Notes under the pieces: generated by a model
Told to the model about the DNA's origin: nothing
Seen by the model: only the letters and a program-made list of their open reading frames with translations
Database searches by the model: none
Translations under genes and position numbers: made by a program
Part shown: positions 1 to 5,759 of the stretch, piece by piece
Layout: each line of letters opens with the position of its first letter
Numbering within the stretch: the first letter of the stretch is position 1
Source: a candidate division FCPU426 bacterium
GTDB taxonomy: Bacteria > Oederibacteriota > PGYV01 > Palsa-1178
Assembly: GCA_003167475.1 (NCBI GenBank)
Contig: PMTB01000259.1
Location: 1 to 5,898, forward strand
Direction: 5' to 3'
Length of the DNA: 5,898 nt

Positions 1-337
1 GGAATTTGACGCCGTCCTTGGTTATCTTGCGCATATCTTTGAGTGAAAATACCTGGAAGCCGCCCGAATCCGTAAGGATCGCGCCTTTCCAAGCCATGAA
101 TTTGTGCAGGCCCCCGGCTTTTTGTATGATATCAAGACCGGGCCGCAAATACAGATGGTAGGTGTTGCCGAGTATGACTCTGATATCCATTTTTTCCATG
201 TCTTCAGGAGTCATTATTTTGACCGTGGCCTGAGTGCCCACGGGCATGTAAACGGGCGTGGTTATTTTGCCATGTAGGGTGTCTATCTCGCCGACCCTGG
301 CATTCTTGTATTTGTGGAGTACCTTAAAGAATTCCAC
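1..337 (-). CDS. tgt: tRNA-guanine transglycosylase, N-terminal part (runs off the window)
   Basis: Tgt exchanges guanine 34 in the anticodon of GUN-reading tRNAs for the queuosine precursor preQ1, a cytoplasmic tRNA-modification step. About 112 residues are visible, roughly the first third of a usual ~370-residue protein. The family's hallmark blocks are in order: TPVYMPVGTQATVK (residues 27-40), MTPEDM, ILGNTYHLYLRPG (55-67), FMAWKGAILTDSGGFQVFSL (80-99) and RKITKDGV. D90 in TDSGGFQ corresponds to the conserved active-site Asp of bacterial Tgt. The nucleophile Asp and the zinc site lie beyond the left edge. The start is fixed as GTG at 337: an in-frame TGA lies five codons upstream and no ATG occurs before the conserved MPVGTQ block. 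GAAGG sits 9 bases before the GTG, inside the end of the hydrolase gene. The 14-base overlap with that gene implies co-transcription and probably translational coupling. Confidence 0.95.
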   Translation of the reverse strand, partial: MEFFKVLHKYKNARVGEIDTLHGKITTPVYMPVGTQATVKIMTPEDMEKMDIRVILGNTYHLYLRPGLDIIQKAGGLHKFMAWKGAILTDSGGFQVFSLKDMRKITKDGVKF

Positions 338-1406
338 TTTGGAGCGCCTTCAGGATAGGCTTGTCAAGCCGCTGTTTATTGGCGTAGTTCGGGCTTTTCG
401 CGTATTTATCCGAGTAATCCCAAATGCCAAAATCCATATTTTTGTAATTCCAGTAGGTATAGGAAATCTTGTTCTTTTTCATTATATCGATAAAATCCTG
501 CGTCCAGTTGGACCGCGTTTTGACCGAAGCGTGCGCTACACAGCCAAACTCGCCGCACAGAACCGGCACTTTGTATTTTTTCTTGAAATCCAGGGCCATC
601 TTCACCAGATTTTCAAGCCCCTTTTTGTCCCAGTATTTGTTCATATTCTTGAAAAATATCGCAAAGTCATTCTCTGTTTTTTTCACTGCTTTTTCCGCCT
701 CGTCCATGCCGCCGGGCTGTCCCGGGTATTCCACAAGTTTTTTATAAATATCATTGCGGACAAAACCGGTCCACTCCGCCATCTGATGCGTGACCACGAT
801 GGGCTCGTAAAAATGGAAACTGTAGATTATCTTTTTGTCGTTCTTGTATACCTTCAGGTGTTCCATGGTGTGCACGTTCCCCCACCTGTTTGACTCTATG
901 ACAACCCAGTGCTTTTTGTCGTATTTGCGTATAGCCTTGAGCCCTTCCGCGGCCAGAGAGTTCCATAAAGCGTCCTTTTCGGCCACAGGCTCATTTAAAA
1001 GTTCATACATGATCTTGTTTCCGCGTTTCGCATAACGCTGCGCCAGGAATTCCCAAATCTTTACAAAACGTTTCCTGCTGGGAGCTTTTTTGTCCCAAAT
1101 ATCGTTCGCGTCGCGTTCCTTTGCGAAGGTGTGCCCGGGCGACTTGTGAAGGTCAATCATGAGCCACAAACCGTTCTTTTCGGCCCAGCCAACGCAGTTA
1201 TCGAGATATTTCAATCCTGCCTCGTCGTAAACATAAGGCTTGTCGTCACGTTCAAACAACATGTAGTCTACCGGAAGGCGCACAATATTGAATCCCCAGG
1301 CTTTGACGGTCTTAAAATCCTTTTCAGTTATAAAAGTCTTAAGATGTTCTTCGTTCAGGTCAGCCTGCGATAAAAACCCGCCAAAATTCACGCCCTGTAA
1401 ATACAT
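324..1406 (-). CDS. CelC-like cytoplasmic GH5 endo-beta-glucanase
   Basis: This is a glycoside hydrolase family 5 (clan A) retaining enzyme of 360 residues from the chosen start, expected to hydrolyse beta-glucan oligosaccharides. The TIM-barrel markers are complete: GVNFGGF near the N-terminus, R43 in FNIVRLPVDY, H87 in MIDLHKSPG, acid/base E139 in ELLNEP, H198 and Y200 in YSFHFYEP, nucleophile E286 in VLCGEFG, and W319 in YWNYKNMDFG. The stretches FITEKD, FHFYEP..THQ and YPGQ, and the insertion of about 60 residues after FHFYEP, resemble the C. thermocellum endoglucanase CelC, another enzyme I recall as lacking a secretion signal (comparison from memory, not an alignment). There is no signal peptide, so it should act inside the cell. 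An ATG four codons upstream (1418) lacks a ribosome site, while the ATG at 1406 has GGAGG five bases before it. The exact substrate (beta-1,4, beta-1,3/1,4 or mixed) cannot be read from the sequence. Its 3' end overlaps tgt. Confidence 0.93.
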   Translation of the reverse strand: MYLQGVNFGGFLSQADLNEEHLKTFITEKDFKTVKAWGFNIVRLPVDYMLFERDDKPYVYDEAGLKYLDNCVGWAEKNGLWLMIDLHKSPGHTFAKERDANDIWDKKAPSRKRFVKIWEFLAQRYAKRGNKIMYELLNEPVAEKDALWNSLAAEGLKAIRKYDKKHWVVIESNRWGNVHTMEHLKVYKNDKKIIYSFHFYEPIVVTHQMAEWTGFVRNDIYKKLVEYPGQPGGMDEAEKAVKKTENDFAIFFKNMNKYWDKKGLENLVKMALDFKKKYKVPVLCGEFGCVAHASVKTRSNWTQDFIDIMKKNKISYTYWNYKNMDFGIWDYSDKYAKSPNYANKQRLDKPILKALQSGIL

Positions 1407-1410
1407 AAAA

Positions 1411-1416
1411 CCCTCC
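1411..1416 (-). promoter_or_regulatory. Shine-Dalgarno that fixes the GH5 start
   Basis: GGAGGG on the minus strand, with a 4-5 base gap to ATG at 1406. The upstream in-frame ATG at 1418 overlaps this motif and has no purine-rich site before it, so the longer reading (364 residues) is unlikely. Confidence 0.8.
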
Positions 1417-1446
1417 ATGATTTAAGTCAAAATTTAAATGTAAGAG

Positions 1447-1474
1447 ATGATAATGAAAACCCGGATTAAATCAA
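1447..1474 (-). promoter_or_regulatory. candidate sigma70-type promoter for the GH5-tgt unit
   Basis: On the minus strand, TTGATT (1474-1469; 4 of 6 against TTGACA) is followed by a 16-base spacer and TATCAT (1452-1447; 5 of 6 against TATAAT). The predicted transcript start is near 1440, giving a leader of about 34 bases before the ATG at 1406. The -35 box overlaps the left end of the 1472-1496 dyad, a typical place for a repressor to block polymerase. This is consensus matching only. Confidence 0.5.
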
Positions 1475-1496
1475 TATGAAATATGATTTCTTATTG
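1472..1496. promoter_or_regulatory. operator-like palindrome resembling the IclR box
   Basis: A 25-base dyad with arms CAATA and TATTG outside and GAAAT-ATG-ATTTC inside; 10 of the 11 arm positions pair. The inner half-sites match those of the E. coli IclR consensus (TGGAAATNATTTCCA) but with a 3-base rather than a 1-base centre. It overlaps the -35 box of the proposed GH5 promoter, and an IclR-family gene is the next gene upstream. Binding by that protein is an inference; the region is AT-rich and some dyads are expected by chance. Confidence 0.4.
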
Positions 1497-1515
1497 TTTG
1501 TTTTCATTAAACAAT
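1493..1515. promoter_or_regulatory. second operator-like dyad upstream of GH5
   Basis: ATTGTTT and AAACAAT form a perfect 7-base inverted repeat with a 9-base centre. It abuts and slightly overlaps the 1472-1496 palindrome, just upstream of the proposed -35 box. It could be an auxiliary operator or activator site, or a chance dyad in AT-rich DNA. Confidence 0.25.
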
Positions 1516-1612
1516 TCTTCACTTAGCCGTTCAGTATTACAACGGCCGCCGCGTTTATTAGTTGCACGGCAAAAGCCCGCAGCTTGTCAAGAAAGATATT
1601 TCTTTTACACGC

Positions 1613-1654
1613 TCATTAAAATCGCAATCCATACCTCTAATGCGATTTTAATGA
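1613..1654 (-). terminator. 14-bp stem-loop just after the IclR-type gene
   Basis: CATTAAAATCGCA (1614-1626) and TGCGATTTTAATG (1641-1653) pair perfectly, plus one further T-A pair (1613/1654), around a 14-base loop. The stem begins one base past the TAA stop of the IclR-type gene. It most likely ends or stabilises the PorV-OmpA/IclR transcript. It is not a textbook intrinsic terminator: the stem is AT-rich and no clean U-run follows on the minus strand. A weaker 6-bp stem, AAGAAA-GATA-TTTCTT (1589-1604), lies just beyond it. Confidence 0.45.
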
Positions 1655-1655
1655 T

Positions 1656-2438
1656 TTATTTGTTATTAAACCCCATACTCTGCGATATCTTCTCCGCCGT
1701 CAGCTTTATCTGCTCGCCGAATTCCTTGACCTTTTCCTCGTTCATCCTCAAAGCCGGCGATGTGATGGCGATGCAGGCTATCACCCTGCCGCGGTAATTG
1801 CGTACCGGCGCCGAGACAGATACAAGGTCGGGCGAATATTCCTGATTATCCACGGCGTATCCAAGCGTCCTTGCCTGGTTAACGGAGTCCTTTAATTTGT
1901 CAAGCGTATCTATTGTGTACGGCGTAAAAGGCTCGAATTTAATAATTTTCACTATTTCATTGAGCCTGTCTTCAGGAAGGCATGCCAGCCAGATCTTGCC
2001 GGGCGCCGAGCAGTGAAGCGGCACTCTCTCTCCCACATTCGACTTTACACCCACCCTTTCGAGCGTCTCAAGCACATCCACATAAAGCACCTTGTACTGG
2101 TCCACTATGGCAAGCTGTATTGTCTCACCGGTTGTCCTCCAAAGCTGCCGCAGGTATGCCATGGAATGCTGGCGTATATCAAGCTTTGATAGCACCGCGT
2201 TCCCAAGTTCAAAAAGCCTCATTCCCAGCTTGTACTTTGATGTTTCAGGGTCCTGCTCCACATATTTCCTCAGCATCAGGGTCGTAAGGAGCCTGTGTAC
2301 CGTGGACTTATGAAGTTTCAATTCCTTTGACAGTGTGGTCACTCCCACTCCGGTCTTGTACTCGCTCAGGGTTTCAATGATGTCAAGGGTGCGTTCTACT
2401 GATTGTACCGTGGTATCGTAAACCTGTTTTCTCCTCAT
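1656..2438 (-). CDS. IclR-family transcriptional regulator
   Basis: A 260-residue DNA-binding regulator of the usual IclR length. The winged helix-turn-helix occupies about residues 11-70: VQSVERTLDIIETL, then VTTLSKELKLHKSTVHRLLTTL (33-54), then a wing ending YKLGMRLFELG. The effector-binding GAF-like domain follows, with the typical LHCSAPGKIWLA block, LGYAVDNQEYSPDLVSVSAPVRN and VIACIAITSPALRM near the C-terminus. ATG at 2438 is chosen because GGAGG lies 4 bases upstream; the ATG at 2459 (7 residues longer) has no ribosome site. It lies 41 bases downstream of the PorV-OmpA stop with no obvious terminator between, so the two are probably co-transcribed. Family members bind small organic acids, aromatic compounds or sugar-acid breakdown products; the ligand here is unknown. 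The adjacent GH5 gene is the obvious target candidate. Confidence 0.95.
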   Translation of the reverse strand: MRRKQVYDTTVQSVERTLDIIETLSEYKTGVGVTTLSKELKLHKSTVHRLLTTLMLRKYVEQDPETSKYKLGMRLFELGNAVLSKLDIRQHSMAYLRQLWRTTGETIQLAIVDQYKVLYVDVLETLERVGVKSNVGERVPLHCSAPGKIWLACLPEDRLNEIVKIIKFEPFTPYTIDTLDKLKDSVNQARTLGYAVDNQEYSPDLVSVSAPVRNYRGRVIACIAITSPALRMNEEKVKEFGEQIKLTAEKISQSMGFNNK

Positions 2439-2442
2439 GTAT

Positions 2443-2447
2443 CCTCC
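2443..2447 (-). promoter_or_regulatory. Shine-Dalgarno that fixes the IclR-type start
   Basis: GGAGG followed by ATAC and ATG (2438) on the minus strand. It lies inside the longer reading that begins at 2459, and no comparable motif precedes that ATG. Confidence 0.75.
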
Positions 2448-2479
2448 AAGAACATTCATTACGCAGATTTTTTAAATTG

Positions 2480-4429
2480 TTATTCGTAGGTACTGGCCGA
2501 GATCCTTAGTGTTACGCGCCTGTTCTGCTTGCGGCCCTCAGGAGTGTCATTGGTCGCGATGGGCACGCTGTCTCCCTTTCCGACCGAGGTGAATATTTTC
2601 GGGTTCATCTCAAAGAGTTCAACAAAGAACTTGGATACGGCTTCGGCCCTTGCCTGCGACAGCGCCTGGTTTGTCGGGTACTTGCCCCTGCCGCTTACGG
2701 GAACATTATCAGTGTGTCCTTCCACAATTACCCTCGGCTTATCCATCGCTTTTATCTGGTCCGCGTATTTCTGCAGGTCCTTGTAAACGCTTATCTTGAC
2801 ATCGGCTTTGCCTATGTCAAAAAGCGTGTCAGCCGCGAGCGTTATCACTATTTCCCTGGGCAGCACTTTTACCTGCTGGGTCCGTGACCTCCCCCAGTTG
2901 CCGACACTGTCCATGGCAAAGAAAGTATATGTGTATGTTGTTTTTGTGGAGACTGAATTCAAGCCGGTATCGTCGGAACCGTCCCATGTGACCGGAACAG
3001 GCTCGCCCTGGCCCGAATATGTCTTAAAGACCTTGCCGTCCATGGTGCCGATTATGAGTTTCCACGCGCCTATGCCGTGCAAATCCTGCGCGTATTCGCT
3101 GAAATTAACAGGCACAACCAGCGTTGTCAAAGCACCGGGTTTTATTATCTTCGGGTTTGCGTCGCCGGTTATTGTGGGAGGGGTATTATCGAGCGCGACT
3201 ACCGCCGGCAGTGACGTGGATTTTATGCCGTTGCCGTAATCAACCGTCAGCACCGCCCTGTAGTTCCCGTCGGGACAAACCTGTTTAAAATCATTGTAAC
3301 CGTTCCAATAGATCTTTGACCAGTTGGTGACCGGGATCATGGACTTTACAGGCATATTATTGGCGCCGTAAACGGTCAGCCACGCTTTCCTTACCTTGCC
3401 TTTTGCCATGAGCTTGGGGATCGCAAAAGTGAAATCCAGGAACTTGTCGTTATTTGGAGAGAATACGGCAGGATACATCCTCAACCTGACTTCAGGGGAA
3501 CCGAACTTATATGAAGCCGTGATCCTGTGCGTCATTCCAAGGTCATCGGTGGTGTAGGGCACATACGCGTAATCAAGTTCAAAACCGCTTACAAGAATGC
3601 CGGCGCCCGCTGTGAATTGGTTAATGGTGCCGCCCTTCCAGCCGGCGCGCAAAGACAATATATCAAATATAGTGAACCCTCCGCCGATGCCAAAATTGAT
3701 GTCGTTATCGGTCACATATTCCGCGTCAGCCTCAAAATTGAGGAAATTATTCGTATAACCAAGCCCAAGCTTCGCCGATATCGGCTGCATGAACCCTTCG
3801 GTCAAAAATTTCGTCTCCAGCCCGACATTCTTAAAAACAAGCCCTATATCAAAGCCGGGCAGCATACTAACATCGTAAACAAGACCGAGGTCGAGCATGC
3901 CGGTTATGGCCGAACCGTTAACGGCGTTTGAAGGATCTATGGCGTAGTCAAGTATCTTAAGATTTGCGCCAATGAAAAAGTTATCCGAAAACTCGGTCGC
4001 GTAACTTATAATGCCGCTGAAAGCGTACGGCGATATGGAGCCTATCGTGTCATAACCATCAAGATTTGACGGATCAATTACAGTTTTATTCATGGACGGC
4101 ATACTCATATAATTAAGCGAAAAAGCCATGTTCCCGAATTCAAACGGAAGCAAAAGCGCGAGGCTTTCGTACCTGAATTGTTGGAACCATTCGATATGGG
4201 TAAATGACACATCGCCGAGCATTGATTTTCCAAGGCCCGCCGGATTGTAAAATATGGAGTTTATATCGTCCCCTGTTGCCACATAAGCCTCTCCAAGGGC
4301 CGCTGCTTTGGCCGGCGGCAGTATTTTAAGGTAATTATTGGCTGTGGTCCCTATCATGGACGCGTCGGCAAAAAGTAAAACTCCTGTAGATACAAAAAGC
4401 AAGAGGGCCAAAAATGCAATTTTTCTCAA
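2480..4429 (-). CDS. PorV-like outer-membrane barrel fused to FlgD-like and OmpA domains
   Basis: A 649-residue envelope protein with three parts. Residues 1-21/23 form a signal peptide (MRKIAFLALLLFV...LLFA|DA). Residues ~24-310 resemble the PorV/PorQ/UPF0164 beta-barrel family: the marker ALGEAYVATGDD-IN-IFYNPAGL (44-66) is followed by alternating hydrophobic strands and ends with ITASYKFG. Residues ~311-525 are periplasmic: YPAVFSPNND (319-328), then two FlgD-like Ig modules marked by IYWNGYND...PDGNYRA and VTWDGSDD...YTYTFFAMD. Residues ~526-645 are an OmpA C-terminal domain: LFDIGKADV, VEGHTDNVPV, NQALSQARAEAV and RKQNRRV. D574 and R594 match the two residues that hold diaminopimelate in OmpA. 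The likely role is anchoring the outer membrane to peptidoglycan, perhaps with transport or secretion-scaffold duties. The start is TTG, with GGGAG five bases upstream, which places the signal peptide exactly at the N-terminus. Confidence 0.9.
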   Translation of the reverse strand: MRKIAFLALLLFVSTGVLLFADASMIGTTANNYLKILPPAKAAALGEAYVATGDDINSIFYNPAGLGKSMLGDVSFTHIEWFQQFRYESLALLLPFEFGNMAFSLNYMSMPSMNKTVIDPSNLDGYDTIGSISPYAFSGIISYATEFSDNFFIGANLKILDYAIDPSNAVNGSAITGMLDLGLVYDVSMLPGFDIGLVFKNVGLETKFLTEGFMQPISAKLGLGYTNNFLNFEADAEYVTDNDINFGIGGGFTIFDILSLRAGWKGGTINQFTAGAGILVSGFELDYAYVPYTTDDLGMTHRITASYKFGSPEVRLRMYPAVFSPNNDKFLDFTFAIPKLMAKGKVRKAWLTVYGANNMPVKSMIPVTNWSKIYWNGYNDFKQVCPDGNYRAVLTVDYGNGIKSTSLPAVVALDNTPPTITGDANPKIIKPGALTTLVVPVNFSEYAQDLHGIGAWKLIIGTMDGKVFKTYSGQGEPVPVTWDGSDDTGLNSVSTKTTYTYTFFAMDSVGNWGRSRTQQVKVLPREIVITLAADTLFDIGKADVKISVYKDLQKYADQIKAMDKPRVIVEGHTDNVPVSGRGKYPTNQALSQARAEAVSKFFVELFEMNPKIFTSVGKGDSVPIATNDTPEGRKQNRRVTLRISASTYE

Positions 4430-4434
4430 AGTAT

Positions 4435-4439
4435 CTCCC
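4435..4439 (-). promoter_or_regulatory. Shine-Dalgarno supporting the TTG start of the PorV-OmpA gene
   Basis: GGGAG followed by the 5-base spacer ATACT and TTG (4429-4427). The next in-frame ATG is residue 25, after the signal peptide, so starting there would remove the export signal. Confidence 0.8.
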
Positions 4440-4449
4440 TTTTTCGCTT

Positions 4450-4469
4450 AGTGAAATAGTTATTTTACT
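4450..4469 (-). promoter_or_regulatory. dyad at the predicted 5' end of the PorV-OmpA mRNA
   Basis: The sequence AGTGAAATAGTTATTTTACT is a near-perfect inverted repeat with one mismatched position in the arms. It begins at the predicted transcript start (about 4469), so it could form a 5'-terminal stem-loop that protects the mRNA, as is known for E. coli ompA, or serve as an operator. It is AT-rich, so the stem would be weak. Confidence 0.35.
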
Positions 4470-4475
4470 GTTATT

Positions 4476-4504
4476 ATTTTGTCAGATTGCGGTTTGTTTG
4501 TCAA
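4476..4504 (-). promoter_or_regulatory. candidate promoter of the PorV-OmpA/IclR operon
   Basis: On the minus strand, a perfect -35 TTGACA (4504-4499), a 17-base spacer, and CAAAAT (4481-4476; 4 of 6) preceded by TGA, an extended -10 motif. An A-run upstream of the -35 box (CAAAAAAAG on the minus strand) resembles an UP element. The predicted transcript start is near 4469, giving a leader of about 40 bases. This suits a strongly expressed envelope gene. Confidence 0.6.
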
Positions 4505-4602
4505 TAACTTTTTTTGCCTTTGGAAATCGGGTTTCAGGATTTTTTTAGTGATAACTACTGTTTCTCAATACAAGACAATCATTTCTGATTCGAGAACTGG
4601 AT

Positions 4603-4723
4603 TGTTCTGTGTTCTCTGTTCTATGTTCCGTGCAGGACCAACCAGTCTCCTTTACAATTGCAACCCTTATCTTGCTGTGGTATCATGCGTTTGCACAGAA
4701 CATAGAACATAGAACCCAGAACA
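4603..4723. repeat. inverted repeat with heptad arms, element 1
   Basis: The left arm (4603-4634) and right arm (4692-4723) are reverse complements at 29 of 32 positions, around a 57-base centre. The arms are tandem 7-base arrays: GTTCT/GTTCC recurs at 4604, 4611, 4618 and 4625, and AGAAC at 4697, 4704, 4711, 4718 and 4725, so the right array runs one unit past the paired arm. The inner ends are GTGCA (4630-4634) and TTTGCAC (4690-4696). The centre holds TCTCCTTTACAATTGCAAC (4646-4664), a core shared with element 2. The element fills most of the leader side of the LacI-type gene. The remainder of the divergent gap (about 4505-4602) contains only a short dyad, AATCA-TTTC-TGATT (4577-4590), and nothing else I can support. 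Confidence 0.85.
4658..4686 (+). promoter_or_regulatory. candidate promoter of the LacI-type gene, inside element 1
   Basis: TTGCAA (4658-4663; 4 of 6), a 17-base spacer, and TATCAT (4681-4686; 5 of 6). The predicted transcript start is near 4693, the first bases of the right heptad arm, so the leader of about 50 bases would consist almost entirely of AGAACAT-type repeats. The -35 box lies in the core shared with element 2. Consensus matching only. Confidence 0.5.
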
Positions 4724-4731
4724 TAGAACAA

Positions 4732-4736
4732 AGGAG
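4732..4736 (+). promoter_or_regulatory. Shine-Dalgarno of the LacI-type gene
   Basis: AGGAG with a 6-base spacer (ATTTAC) to ATG at 4743. It directly follows the last heptad unit. The surrounding AAAGGAGA (4730-4737) is perfectly complementary to TCTCCTTT (4646-4653) in the centre of element 1. Confidence 0.85.
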
Positions 4737-4742
4737 ATTTAC

Positions 4743-5747
4743 ATGTCCGTAACCATGAAACAGATAGCAGCTATAGCCGGCGTAACACCCACAACAGTAT
4801 CGCTTGTCATGAAAGACAGTAAAAAAGTGAGCGCAAAAACAAAGGAAAAAATAAGAAAGCTTATGGGCGATATGGACTACTATCCCGATATAAGCGCAAG
4901 CAACTTAAAGCAGGGCAAGACAAACACCATCGCGGTTTTGTCCACGTTCCTTCACGGCATATTCAAGATGGAATTCGTAAACGGCGTTGAATCGGTCATT
5001 ATTGATTCCCCCTACCGGCTTAACCAGTTCTATACCAGGATCGGAGAAGAGGCAAAGAAACACAAGGAAATCCTGCTTGGCAAGATGGCCGACGCGGTCA
5101 TAACAATGAGCCTTAACACCGACCCAGCCATGCTTCATACTATGAGGGGCAAAGGAAAACATGTCGTGCTGGTGGAGGACGTGCTTGAAGGTTTCCCGGG
5201 CGTTAAGTTTGATAATTTTCGCGGAGCTTACATGGCGACCGAACACCTCATAAAAAGCGGAAGAAAAAAAATAGCGTTTTCCATAGCGGAGTTCAAAATG
5301 TACAGCGGCCACCAGAACGTTGACGAAAGGCTGAAAGGTTATAAAAAGGCCTTAAAAGACAATAATATCGAATTTGACAAGGACATGATTGTGGAACTCC
5401 CGAACTATACGATCGAAACGGGCCGCAGCATATTCACCACCCTGAAAAATAACAGGATCAAATACGACGCGATCTTCTGCGCTTCCGGCGACCTGACGGC
5501 CGCGGGGTTCCTTAAGGAAGCCGCGGCAAACAAGATAGGCGTCCCGGATGATATAGCCGTGGTGGGTTATGACGACACCATAATAGCTTCGGCCACTTCC
5601 CCGGGTCTTACGACCATAAGGCAGCCGGCCTTTCAGATGGGCCAGGCCGCCTGCAGGCTGGCGATATCGCTGATGGAACAAAAGAGCGGGGATAATAACC
5701 GCATAATAGTTTTCAATCCGGAACTTATAAAGCGGGAATCGGCGTAA
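4743..5747 (+). CDS. LacI-family transcriptional regulator
   Basis: A full-length, 334-residue LacI/GalR-type regulator. The N-terminal helix-turn-helix is MKQIAAIAGVTPTTVSLVMKD (residues 5-25), followed by VSAKTKEKIRKLM. The hinge helix ISASNLKQGKTNTIAVL includes L55, which matches the Leu that family members wedge into the operator minor groove. Residues ~61-334 are the periplasmic-binding-protein-like sensor domain, with the family marks ER-KGY (195-200), AIFCASGDLTAAGFLKEA, VPDDIAVVGYDDT (267-279) and LTTIRQP (289-295). The ligand is probably a sugar but is not identifiable. ATG at 4743 has an excellent ribosome site, and a second Met (residue 5) would clip the helix. It is divergent from the PorV-OmpA operon and bracketed by two related inverted repeats. 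Possible targets are itself, the PorV-OmpA operon and the GH5 gene; I found no convincing CG-centred LacI-type operator. Confidence 0.95.
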   Translation: MSVTMKQIAAIAGVTPTTVSLVMKDSKKVSAKTKEKIRKLMGDMDYYPDISASNLKQGKTNTIAVLSTFLHGIFKMEFVNGVESVIIDSPYRLNQFYTRIGEEAKKHKEILLGKMADAVITMSLNTDPAMLHTMRGKGKHVVLVEDVLEGFPGVKFDNFRGAYMATEHLIKSGRKKIAFSIAEFKMYSGHQNVDERLKGYKKALKDNNIEFDKDMIVELPNYTIETGRSIFTTLKNNRIKYDAIFCASGDLTAAGFLKEAAANKIGVPDDIAVVGYDDTIIASATSPGLTTIRQPAFQMGQAACRLAISLMEQKSGDNNRIIVFNPELIKRESA

Positions 5748-5759
5748 GACTTAAGTTAT

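Noticed and set aside
258..893. Long plus-strand open frame (211 codons) opposite the GH5 gene
   Set aside because: It is the shadow of a well-conserved minus-strand gene with a full catalytic set, and it has no recognisable domain.
1407..1418. Longer GH5 start at ATG 1418
   Set aside because: The ATG overlaps the GGAGGG ribosome site of the ATG at 1406 and has no site of its own.
1561..1590. Perfect TTGACA on the minus strand (1590-1585) as a GH5 promoter
   Set aside because: No acceptable -10 box lies 16-18 bases downstream; the nearest TAATAA-like box is about 24 bases away.
2439..2459. Longer IclR-type start at ATG 2459
   Set aside because: No ribosome site precedes it, while GGAGG sits inside the extra seven codons at the right place for the ATG at 2438.
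4516..4548. Plus-strand terminator (GAAA-TCGG-GTTTC-AGG followed by a T-run)
   Set aside because: No plus-strand gene lies upstream, the stem is short and bulged, and the T-run is better explained as the A-rich upstream part of the minus-strand promoter.
4577..4590. AATCA-TTTC-TGATT dyad as the LacI-type operator
   Set aside because: It lacks the CG centre typical of LacI-family sites and sits over 60 bases upstream of the predicted -35 box; too short to rise above chance.
4603..4730. CRISPR array or classical tandem repeat
   Set aside because: The units are only 7 bases with no spacers, and the array is inverted around a unique centre.
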